From the NCBI RefSeq assembly GCF_002198735.1, contig NZ_MWLO01000126.1, forward strand, positions 23,138-87,137: 64,000 nucleotides of DNA. The letters run 5' to 3'. A program made the translations under genes and the position numbers. Numbering within the stretch: position 1 is the stretch's first letter; each line of letters begins with the position of its first letter. Below the pieces are notes generated by a model. That model was not told the origin of the DNA. It searched no databases and worked only from the letters and a program-made list of their open reading frames with translations. This DNA is from Ideonella sp. A 288. GTDB lineage: Bacteria > Pseudomonadota > Gammaproteobacteria > Burkholderiales > Burkholderiaceae_C. This document shows positions 1 through 7,752 of the stretch, one piece after another.

Positions 1-1
1 G

Positions 2-1075
2 ACGGTCCAGTCTCGGCTGAGCACGGCCGCGCTGCGACAGCGAGCGCTGCACTGGTCAGCACTGAGCGAGTCGTTGGGTGCCACTCACCTGGTGTGCGGT
101 CGTTTCCGCACAATGGGGCGGCAGATCGAGGTGCATGTCGAACTGCACGACGTGCGCCGCCGCAGCCAATTGTGGGAAGGCGAACACCGGCTGTTCCTCG
201 ATGAGTACTTTGCCGGCGATGCGAGCTTCGTGCCAGACGTGATCGCGGCAGTCGCGCGCGCCGTGGCACTGCACGAGCAGCGCTGTGCCCATGCCTTGCC
301 GCTGCCCACTCTCGACACCTATTCGCTGTACCTGGGCGGAACGACGCTGATGAACCGCCTCAGCACGAGCGACTTCACGCGCTCGCGCGCCCTGCTGGAG
401 CAACTGAGCGAACGCGCGCCGCGCGCCGCATCGCCCCATGCCGTATTGGCCAAGTGGCACGTGCTGTGCATGGCGCAGGGCTGGTCGCAGGATCGCGGCA
501 CCCAGGCCATGGAGGCGCGCGCCGCGGCGCGCCGCGCGCTGCAGCTGGACCCCGACCACGCCTATGCGCTCAGCGTCGATGCACAGACTGCGGTGCACAC
601 CGGCGGCGACCTCGACGAGGCGCGCCTTGGCTATGGCCGGGCGCTGCAGAGCGATCCGCACGAGCCCGCCGCCTGGTACCTGTTGTCGGGGCTGCATGCC
701 TACTGCGACGAGGGCGAGCTGGCCGTGGCCGCCGCCCAGCGCGCCATCGAGCTGTCGCCGCTGGACCCGTCGCGCTTCCTGATGGATGCCTACCTGTCGA
801 TGGCCATGCTCGCCGCCGGCCGCTACGACGAAGCCGTCGCCGCCAGCGAAAGTGCGCTGCAACGCAATGCCTGCCTGTCCAGCACCTACCGGACGCTGGC
901 ACTGGCGCTGGTGTTCAGCAACCGCGTGGTCGATGCGCGCGCGGCCATCCAGAAGCTGCTGGCCGCCGAGCCGCGCAGCACGCTGCGCAGCTACCGGCAG
1001 CACTACCCGGGCCGCCACTCCCCGCACATGCCGCGCTATGTGGACGCCTTGCAGATGGCCGGCATGCCCGACTAG
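2..1075 (+). CDS. TolB-like/TPR protein, 5' end outside the window
   Basis: The frame is open from the first bases of the window, so the true start lies upstream; 357 residues are visible. The first visible part (LGATHLVCGRFRTMGRQ, then HDVRRRSQLWEGE) matches the TolB-like segment found C-terminal to CadC-type winged-helix DNA-binding domains or class III adenylate cyclase domains. It is followed by tetratricopeptide-like helical repeats over roughly residues 110-330 (for example ARRALQLDPDHAYAL and AQRAIELSPLDPSRF). Proteins of this build are usually regulators whose N-terminal output domain is either a DNA-binding helix or a cyclase; which one applies cannot be seen. Only 27 bases separate it from the following haloperoxidase-like gene, so it may control or share a transcript with that run. 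Confidence 0.75.
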   Translation, partial: TVQSRLSTAALRQRALHWSALSESLGATHLVCGRFRTMGRQIEVHVELHDVRRRSQLWEGEHRLFLDEYFAGDASFVPDVIAAVARAVALHEQRCAHALPLPTLDTYSLYLGGTTLMNRLSTSDFTRSRALLEQLSERAPRAASPHAVLAKWHVLCMAQGWSQDRGTQAMEARAAARRALQLDPDHAYALSVDAQTAVHTGGDLDEARLGYGRALQSDPHEPAAWYLLSGLHAYCDEGELAVAAAQRAIELSPLDPSRFLMDAYLSMAMLAAGRYDEAVAASESALQRNACLSSTYRTLALALVFSNRVVDARAAIQKLLAAEPRSTLRSYRQHYPGRHSPHMPRYVDALQMAGMPD

Positions 1076-1102
1076 ACACCCAGCCGAGAGAGGACCTTCG
1101 CC

Positions 1103-2236
1103 GTGGACCTGAACGCCAACATACGAGGTGTGCTGATCGACCCCCATCCAGGTTCGAGTCTCGACCCGATGCCGGGCAGCGCGCACGATCCGATGCCCGG
1201 CCGGAGCAACAGCGCCGAGCCCACCGAGTCGCATCCCAACGGTCTGGTCGCGCAGGCCTTGCTGAGCCACCGCGCGGCCATCGTGCGCGCCAGCGACCGC
1301 GCTGAGCGGACGCAGATGCGCGGCACGCGCCAGCCGACGCTGTGGCAGTGGGCCTCCAGCGTGAGGGTAGGCGCAGTCACGCGCGAGGTCACGCAGGCGC
1401 TGCGCTTCGCGCACGGCGCCTGGTGGCTGGTGCCAGACCTGGCCAGCGACGGCCGCATCACCGGCAATGCGCTCGAACTGCTTCGCCTGTTGCCACCGAG
1501 CCCCGACCGGCTGAACTCGCAGCTGATGCGCGTGATCGATTGCGCCGACGAGCGCCCCGACCGGCTGGCCGAGATCCTGGTGCAGGCCGACGGCCTGTGG
1601 CCTTTCTGGACAGCCGTGACCCACGTGGTGCCCGGACAGGCCGCTCGCACCGCAGAACTGATGGCGGTGGCGCAGGCCGTGGCCAGTCACATCGGTCACC
1701 AGTTCAAGCAGGCGCTGGCGGTGCCTCGCCCGACCGACCTCTCGCCGTTGGTGCAGCCGTGCCTGACCACGCCGGGCCACGGCGCCATGCCCAGCGGACA
1801 CGCCATCGCGGCCTTCACGGCGAGTCGACTGCTGGGGGCCTTGTTGAGCAGCAGTGTCTTCTTCACCACCAACCCGGTCGCACGGGTGGACACCGTCGGC
1901 ATCGCGCTCGACCGCACGGCTCGCCGCATTGCCGCCAACCGGGTGGTCGCCGGGCTGCATTACCCGCTGGACAACAGCGCGGGGTGGTGCGTGGCCGAGA
2001 CCACCTTCGAGGTCCTGTCAATGATGGCTGGTCGCCAGGGCACCGTGCCCACCACGCGCCGGTTCGACGCCGACACGACCACGGTCGAGGCCTTGCCCGA
2101 CGACGATGTCCCCCTCACCGACGCCGCCGTGGGCAGCACCGGCATCGCCCAAACCGGTACCGCCACCGTCAGCCCGATGCTCACGCTGTTGTGGGACGCG
2201 GCCGAGGCCGAGTTGTCTCGCCTGCAGCTGAACTGA
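1103..2236 (+). CDS. PAP2-superfamily / vanadium haloperoxidase-like protein
   Basis: A 377-residue protein with all three parts of the PAP2 phosphatase signature: K202-x6-R209-P210, P230-S-G-H233, and R280-x5-H286-x3-D290. These residues bind phosphate in acid phosphatases and vanadate in vanadium-dependent haloperoxidases. I see no signal peptide and no run of membrane helices. That favours the soluble haloperoxidase-like branch over membrane lipid phosphatases, but the sequence does not say which reaction is run. The first 45 residues are rich in Pro, Asp and Ser and probably disordered, and the last 70 are low complexity. The start is the GTG at 1103, with a purine-rich stretch (GAGAGAGG) about ten bases upstream. 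The next gene starts 11 bases after its stop, so the two are almost certainly co-transcribed. Confidence 0.75.
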   Translation: MDLNANIRGVLIDPHPGSSLDPMPGSAHDPMPGRSNSAEPTESHPNGLVAQALLSHRAAIVRASDRAERTQMRGTRQPTLWQWASSVRVGAVTREVTQALRFAHGAWWLVPDLASDGRITGNALELLRLLPPSPDRLNSQLMRVIDCADERPDRLAEILVQADGLWPFWTAVTHVVPGQAARTAELMAVAQAVASHIGHQFKQALAVPRPTDLSPLVQPCLTTPGHGAMPSGHAIAAFTASRLLGALLSSSVFFTTNPVARVDTVGIALDRTARRIAANRVVAGLHYPLDNSAGWCVAETTFEVLSMMAGRQGTVPTTRRFDADTTTVEALPDDDVPLTDAAVGSTGIAQTGTATVSPMLTLLWDAAEAELSRLQLN

Positions 2237-2247
2237 GCGGTGGCACC

Positions 2248-4350
2248 GTGAACTGGAGTTCCCCCGCCCCACACGACTGGCCGCGCGACCGGCAGCAGCC
2301 GCTGGACCCATACGTGCAGTGGGCCGAAGCCAGCCGATGGCGCGGCTACACCTCGCAGGCGCAGTTCAGCCGGACCACCTTGGCCAGGAGTTGGATCACC
2401 TTCATGGCCGAGCTGACCCCTTCGGCCGCTGCACACCCACTTCAGGCTATCGCCGGGTTGAGCAAGTTGCGCGCCCCTGAGGTGACGAAACCGGACCAGA
2501 TCCGGAACCTGCTCTACATCCCCAACGCCTACAGGCAGGCAGCGCCTGGCGCACTGGTCGGAACACGGTTCTTCACCGGTCGGATCCGCCATCGGCACCT
2601 TAGGCTGCTGCACGGCATCGATGCCATCGCCCGGTGGGAGCTGGCACAGCCCGTGGGCAGACCGGACCCCTCTGTCGTCGGCACGGACAGGGAACACAAC
2701 GCCACCCGGGTCACATCTCATGTGCCGACGGCAGTACGCGACCGCGTCGTGCCTCGCAGCCAGACCGATCAGGACAGCCAGCGCAACCGGCTCATCGGCA
2801 TCATCGACAGCGGCTGCGCATTCCTGCACCCGGCATTCCGCGATGACCACGGCGCCACGCGCATTGTGCAGTTCTGGGACCAGGGCATCGCGCGCCGCCA
2901 CGGCCGACGGAACTGGTCGCCAGCCTCCCACTTCGGATATGGCAGCGTGCTGTGGCACGACGACATCGACCGCCTGCTGACCTTGCATCTGCCGTCCGCC
3001 ATGGGCCAGGCAGACGATGAAATCCACACTTACGAGGCTTTGCAGCACCTGCTGCGCCAGGGCCGCGTGGGCCGGCCCGTGCGCCGGGCCATGCACGGCA
3101 CCCACGTGCTGGACGTGGCGGGCGGCCGGCGCGACCCATGGAACCGCGGGGCCGCGCCCGACGCCGCGTCCAGTGCACCCTTGGCCTTCGTGCAGTTGCC
3201 CCGCCGCACGGCGGCCGATGGCACGGGCGGCGCGCTGGGCGCACACCTGTTGGACGGTGTGCGCCAGCTGATGACCCTGGTGGATGCCGATGGCGACCTG
3301 GTCATCTCGATCAGCCAGGGCACGCAGGCCGGGCCGCACGACGGCAGTTCGATGATCGAATCGGCGCTCGACGAGTTGCTGGAGTTGCGCCCCAACAACT
3401 TCGCGATCGTCGTCGGCGCTGGCAATGCGCGACTCAGCGACTGCCACGCCGTCGCCTCGGTGCCGCCGGGCCAGACCGTCGAGCTGGCGCTGCACATCCC
3501 GCACCTCGACAGCACCGACTCCTTTGCCGAATGTTGGTATCCGCGGGTGGACCCGAAAGGCCAGCCGCACCGGCTCAGCCTGCAGGCGGTGGCGCCAGAC
3601 GGACCGGCCAGCCACCGGCTGTTCACTGGCTGCGCCAGCCGCCTGGTCGGTGGTGCGCGCACCACCGACCCCGCCGTGGCCATGCTGATCCACGAAGCAG
3701 CCGTGCCGGGCGGTGCCGATGCCATGGCCTTGCTGGCCTTGTCGCCCGCGTCCGCCGACGACGGTCAGCCACCCAAACCCAAACTCCACGCGCCTTGTGG
3801 CACCTGGACGCTGCGCATCTGCAACGAGGGCACTGAGCCGTGCGTTGTAGACGCCTGGGCCGAGCGTGACGAGCCCGTGCACCCACCTTGGAACGACTTT
3901 CCGCGCTGGCGCGTCGGCCGCGCAGGTGTCACGACGCACCCGGTGCCACCCACCGCCCAAGGCACCTTGAACACACTGGCCACGGCGCAGCACGTGTTGG
4001 TGGCCGGCGCGCTGGTGAAGGCCAGCCGCAGGCCTTCCCCCTACAGCTCGCTGGGCCCGCCCCGCGGCGGACCACGGCTTGCCGCCGGACTGCCCACGCC
4101 CAACGTGCTGGCGGCGGCGGATGCGTCCACGCAGCTTCCGGGCGTTCGCGCCGCCGCCGTGCGAGGCGGCGACACCGTGCGCATGCGGGGCACCAGCGTG
4201 GCGGCGCCCACGCTCGCCCGACAGCTCTTCAACGCCATGGTCGCCTCACCCCAGCCGGTGCAGCGCGGCGACTGGCAGGTCCTGATCGATGGCCTGGCCG
4301 ATCCCCTGCAGGCCGACGGCCGCTTCATGCCCACCCCGCCCACCCCATGA
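2248..4350 (+). CDS. Subtilisin-like (S8) serine protease
   Basis: About 700 residues from a GTG start. The catalytic triad of the subtilase family is in order: D187 in IGIIDSG, H286 in GTHVLD, and S650 in GTSVAAPT. The open frame extends far upstream, but that part is antisense-like and overlaps the haloperoxidase-like gene in another frame, so the start just after that gene's stop is chosen. The 185 residues before the catalytic Asp have no signal peptide; they may be a propeptide or a targeting module. The stretch of over 350 residues between His and Ser is unusually long for a plain subtilase and probably carries an inserted beta-rich domain. Its stop overlaps the start of the next gene (ATGA), which implies translational coupling. 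The substrate is unknown. Confidence 0.8.
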   Translation: MNWSSPAPHDWPRDRQQPLDPYVQWAEASRWRGYTSQAQFSRTTLARSWITFMAELTPSAAAHPLQAIAGLSKLRAPEVTKPDQIRNLLYIPNAYRQAAPGALVGTRFFTGRIRHRHLRLLHGIDAIARWELAQPVGRPDPSVVGTDREHNATRVTSHVPTAVRDRVVPRSQTDQDSQRNRLIGIIDSGCAFLHPAFRDDHGATRIVQFWDQGIARRHGRRNWSPASHFGYGSVLWHDDIDRLLTLHLPSAMGQADDEIHTYEALQHLLRQGRVGRPVRRAMHGTHVLDVAGGRRDPWNRGAAPDAASSAPLAFVQLPRRTAADGTGGALGAHLLDGVRQLMTLVDADGDLVISISQGTQAGPHDGSSMIESALDELLELRPNNFAIVVGAGNARLSDCHAVASVPPGQTVELALHIPHLDSTDSFAECWYPRVDPKGQPHRLSLQAVAPDGPASHRLFTGCASRLVGGARTTDPAVAMLIHEAAVPGGADAMALLALSPASADDGQPPKPKLHAPCGTWTLRICNEGTEPCVVDAWAERDEPVHPPWNDFPRWRVGRAGVTTHPVPPTAQGTLNTLATAQHVLVAGALVKASRRPSPYSSLGPPRGGPRLAAGLPTPNVLAAADASTQLPGVRAAAVRGGDTVRMRGTSVAAPTLARQLFNAMVASPQPVQRGDWQVLIDGLADPLQADGRFMPTPPTP

Positions 4351-5639
4351 CGACGCACCAGTGCCTGCCCAGCATGGGCCGCCGAGCGATGATCGCTGCC
4401 ACGGCGGCCTTGTCGGCCGGCTGTGCCAACGTGGTCGACATCGCCGAGCGCCACGGCGATGCCAACCTGGTTCAAGAGCGGGTGATGAACCAGCAACTGC
4501 TGCTCAACGTGGTTCGGGCCGCACACCGGCAGCCGCTGCACTTCAGCCGCATCCCGTACATCAAGCTGCCACTGGCCAGTTCCTCACCCTGGGAGTTCAC
4601 CTTCCCGTTCGGCGACGTGGGGAGCTATACCCGCAATTCGGTCAAGACCAGCGTGGGAGGCGGCCTGATCACGGTGGAAGTCTCGCCGCAGGACAGCCAG
4701 GAATTCATCCAGGGCATCACCACGCCGGTGCGCCTGGGCATGATGGAGTTGTACCTTCAACAGGGCTGGCCGAAGCAACTCGTGATCTACCTGATGGTGG
4801 AGGAGATTCGGCTGTACCGAAAGACCGACGCCGGGCAAGAGATCGTCCTTCGATTCCGAAACGACCCCGGGGATCCGAATGACCTGGACCGTTTCGCCGA
4901 GGCCGTGGACGACATCACCGCGTGCGACCTTGCCATCAGCCCCGAGCCGGCGAAGTTCGGCCCCGCTCTGGCGCCGCTCTGGAACGCACCCTTGGCGGGG
5001 GTACCCGAAGCGATGCAGGCCGGCGTGGTGGGCCTGAACGGCAAAGTCATGTCGCTTCAGTTGGCACCGGGCAGCCGCTTCAAGCTGGTCCCTCGCGCTG
5101 GCGAAGCCGATCCAAAGAACTGCCTGCCCGCTGACAGCGACAAGACCCAAATCAGTGCCCAAGAGCTCCGGTCGAGCAATGTCGCGACCAAGCGTGAGAC
5201 GCTCATGCAAGTCATTCGCAAATCCGGCGCCGTCGACCGCCGCACGGCCCAGACCACCAGCGAAACCGGGCCCTCCGCGTACTCGGCCGAGTTCGTCATG
5301 CGCTCCCCCGACAGCATGATCTACTACCTAGGCGAGGTGCTGCGCAACGGTGGAAAAGTCACGGTCCGCCGCGACCGTGACGACAGCCGGGCGACACTGT
5401 TCACTGTCACCGCAGGACCCGTCGGCTTCGGGTCAGCGCCCGAAGCCGCCGCGGTTTGGGTCGATCACTGGGGTACCCGCTATGCCATACCGCGGGCCGA
5501 CTCACTCGGCGCACCGGCATCGCTCACCAAACCCAAGGACCGGAGCATGCAGACCCTCGCGCTGGTCGGCCAGATCCTGCAGTTGCAGAACAAGGCCAGT
5601 GCACCACCGCGATCTGCATTGGTTCGGGTCGAGCCTTGA
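4347..5639 (+). CDS. Predicted lipoprotein of unknown function
   Basis: A 430-residue protein whose start overlaps the subtilase stop by four bases. It begins with a basic stretch and a hydrophobic segment that ends in a lipobox (LSAGC, lipidated Cys26), so it should be exported and lipid-anchored. A second ATG at codon 10 would give a shorter, more typical lipoprotein leader. The rest has no motif I can assign; it is mixed alpha/beta with no further membrane segment. Tight linkage to a subtilase and a haloperoxidase-like protein suggests the three act together, perhaps at the cell envelope, but this is inference. The next gene downstream converges on it. Confidence 0.7.
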   Translation: MTTHQCLPSMGRRAMIAATAALSAGCANVVDIAERHGDANLVQERVMNQQLLLNVVRAAHRQPLHFSRIPYIKLPLASSSPWEFTFPFGDVGSYTRNSVKTSVGGGLITVEVSPQDSQEFIQGITTPVRLGMMELYLQQGWPKQLVIYLMVEEIRLYRKTDAGQEIVLRFRNDPGDPNDLDRFAEAVDDITACDLAISPEPAKFGPALAPLWNAPLAGVPEAMQAGVVGLNGKVMSLQLAPGSRFKLVPRAGEADPKNCLPADSDKTQISAQELRSSNVATKRETLMQVIRKSGAVDRRTAQTTSETGPSAYSAEFVMRSPDSMIYYLGEVLRNGGKVTVRRDRDDSRATLFTVTAGPVGFGSAPEAAAVWVDHWGTRYAIPRADSLGAPASLTKPKDRSMQTLALVGQILQLQNKASAPPRSALVRVEP

Positions 5640-5703
5640 ATCAGCCGTCACCGTCACCGGCCAAAGTTGGCTCGGCAGGACGGTCAGAGTGCCGGCGGGG
5701 CTC

Positions 5704-6375
5704 TCAGTTCGCCTTCAGCCGGAACACGTACTGGAACGCGTTGGCATCCACTGCGGCCTGCTCGGGGTCGACGCCACCGGCGGCGGCCAGCGTGCGGATC
5801 GCGTCCATCAGGCCCGCGGGCGGCTGGGCCGGCAACTGGCGGCTGATGGCGTGGTCGATGCGCCAGCCGGCCTGCAGGAACATCTCCATCATCGTCACCC
5901 GGGTGAACCAGCGCAGGTGGGTGCGGTCCATCAGGCCCGAATCCTCGTAGCGGAACAGGCCGCTGGCCAGGCGCATCTGCAGGCTCCAGTGCTGGGCATT
6001 GGGGATGCAGGCCAGCAGGCAGCCGTCGGGGTCGATGGCCTCGCGGATGCGGGCCACCTGGCGCCACGGGTCGCGCAGGTGCTCGAGGCAATCGCCGAAG
6101 ATCCAGCAGTCGCTCGGAAAGAGATTGTCGAAGGCAGCGCCGCCGAAAGTCTCGATGTCGCCGGCCAGCGCCTCGGTGCAGGCCGAGGCGGCCACGGCGG
6201 CGTAATCGGGGTCGATGTCGATGCCCACGTACTCGGCCGCCGGGTTGGTGGCACGGTAGGCGCGGGCCATCGCGCCGTGCATGCAGCCCACCTCGACGAC
6301 GCGCCGCGCGTTGGGCGGGATCAGGGCCAGCAGGTCGGCGTTGACGATGCTGTGGGCGGGGGTCTGCTTCATCAT
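5704..6375 (-). CDS. SAM-dependent class I methyltransferase
   Basis: A 223-residue Methyltransf_23-type protein. Motif I is VVEVGCMHGAMAR near residues 27-39, followed by an acidic loop (VGIDIDPDY). The later region (DCLEHLRDPWRQ, then LRWFTRVTMMEMFLQAGW) is typical of enzymes methylating sugars, lipids or glycosylation products next to glycosyltransferases. It lies 137 bases downstream of the HlyD-type adaptor gene on the same strand, so it may be the last gene of the glycosyltransferase/secretion run or have its own promoter. The acceptor is not evident. Confidence 0.75.
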   Translation of the reverse strand: MMKQTPAHSIVNADLLALIPPNARRVVEVGCMHGAMARAYRATNPAAEYVGIDIDPDYAAVAASACTEALAGDIETFGGAAFDNLFPSDCWIFGDCLEHLRDPWRQVARIREAIDPDGCLLACIPNAQHWSLQMRLASGLFRYEDSGLMDRTHLRWFTRVTMMEMFLQAGWRIDHAISRQLPAQPPAGLMDAIRTLAAAGGVDPEQAAVDANAFQYVFRLKAN

Positions 6376-6512
6376 GGGGACACGCTCCAGGGCCGCGCCG
6401 AGCGCAGCCAGCGCAGGCAGTAGACCGCGGCGGCGGCCCGGGCGATCGGTGGAAAGCGGGCGCGATCACGGCCCATCTCCGGCGCCGGCCACCACCGCCG
6501 GCCGCGCAGCCG

Positions 6513-7736
6513 TCAGCGCTCGCGGAACGCTTCCTTCGACTTGAGCACCGGACGCAGCAGGTAGCTCAGCACCGAGCGCTGGCCGGTGTGGATCTCGGCC
6601 TGGCCGGACATGCCCGGCAGCACCGCCAGCGGCCGGCCGCCGGCCTGCAGCGAGGCCGAATCGGCCTGCACCACCGCGCGGTACCAGGTGGCCTCGGCGG
6701 CGCCGCGCTCGGTGTCGCCCAGCACGTCGGGGCTGATGCTGCGGATGGTGCCGTGCAGGCTGCCGTAGACGGTGGATTCATAGGCCGACAGCTTGATTTC
6801 GACGCCCTGCCCCACCTGGATGAAGCCGATGTCGGCCGGGCGGATGCGCGCCTCGACCAGCACCCGGTCGCCCAGCGGCACGATCTCCATCACCACCGCG
6901 CCGGGCCCGACGACGCCGCCCACGGTGTTGGCCGCGATGCGTTTGACCAGGCCGCGCACCGGCGACTTCAGCACCGTGTGCTCGACCAGATCACGACGCA
7001 CCACCATCTGTTCGTCGAGCTGGCTCAGCTCGGTCTGCAGCCGCACCAGTTCGGCACTGGCGTCCTGGCGGAAGCGGTTGATGCGCTCCTGCGTCTGCAG
7101 CTCCAGTTCGTTGAGCTGGCGGCGCACGCGCATCACCTCCACCTCGCTCATCAGGCCCTTGGCCGACATCGATTCGGCCATCGCCAGCTCGCGCTCGAGC
7201 AGGCCCAGGCTGCGACGGTTCATCGCCACCGCCTCCTGCAGCGCGCGGGCCCGTGCCTGGTAGGACTCTGTCTCGCCGGCCACCACTGCCGAGGCGCCCT
7301 TGAGCGCCGGGCCGAACACCAGCGGGCGGCCGGTGGCTTCGGCCTGCAACCGCGCGATCGCGCCGCGCAGGGCCATGCGCTTGGCCTGGCCTTCGTTCTG
7401 CTGCGCCTCCGCCCGCGTCGGGTCCAGCAGCGCCAGCGGCTGGCCGGCCTCGACGGCCTGGCCCTCGCGCACCATCAGCTCGCGCAGCAGCCCGCCTTCC
7501 AGGCTGGCGATGACCTGCTCGCGGCCGTCGGGCACCACGCGCGCATCGGCGCGGCTGACCATGTCCACCTGCGCCACCGAGGCCCAGCCGATGCCCGACA
7601 CCAGCAGCGCCAGCATCAGGTAGATGGCCCAGGACGCGCCGGGCGTGCCCTCGACCTGGCGCGCGGCCTGCACCGCGTCGACGAACACGAGGTCGCTGCG
7701 CCGCAGCGTCGCGTCCTTGGGGGTGAACCAGGCCAT
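6513..7736 (-). CDS. HlyD-family type I secretion membrane fusion protein
   Basis: A 407-residue periplasmic adaptor. It has a short cytoplasmic tail, one transmembrane helix at about residues 36-56, a beta-barrel/lipoyl half motif (ARVVPDGREQVIASLEGG), a long coiled coil (roughly 130-260) and the C-terminal half motif with the family signature region (GQAEIHTGQRSVLSYLLRP). It would link the inner-membrane ABC transporter to an outer-membrane TolC-type channel. It starts 16 bases after the ABC transporter stop, so the two form one transcript. No TolC homologue or repeat-rich secreted substrate lies in the window. The pairing resembles LapB/LapC adhesin exporters. Confidence 0.9.
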   Translation of the reverse strand: MAWFTPKDATLRRSDLVFVDAVQAARQVEGTPGASWAIYLMLALLVSGIGWASVAQVDMVSRADARVVPDGREQVIASLEGGLLRELMVREGQAVEAGQPLALLDPTRAEAQQNEGQAKRMALRGAIARLQAEATGRPLVFGPALKGASAVVAGETESYQARARALQEAVAMNRRSLGLLERELAMAESMSAKGLMSEVEVMRVRRQLNELELQTQERINRFRQDASAELVRLQTELSQLDEQMVVRRDLVEHTVLKSPVRGLVKRIAANTVGGVVGPGAVVMEIVPLGDRVLVEARIRPADIGFIQVGQGVEIKLSAYESTVYGSLHGTIRSISPDVLGDTERGAAEATWYRAVVQADSASLQAGGRPLAVLPGMSGQAEIHTGQRSVLSYLLRPVLKSKEAFRER

Positions 7737-7752
7737 CGCGGGGTCGGGCGCG

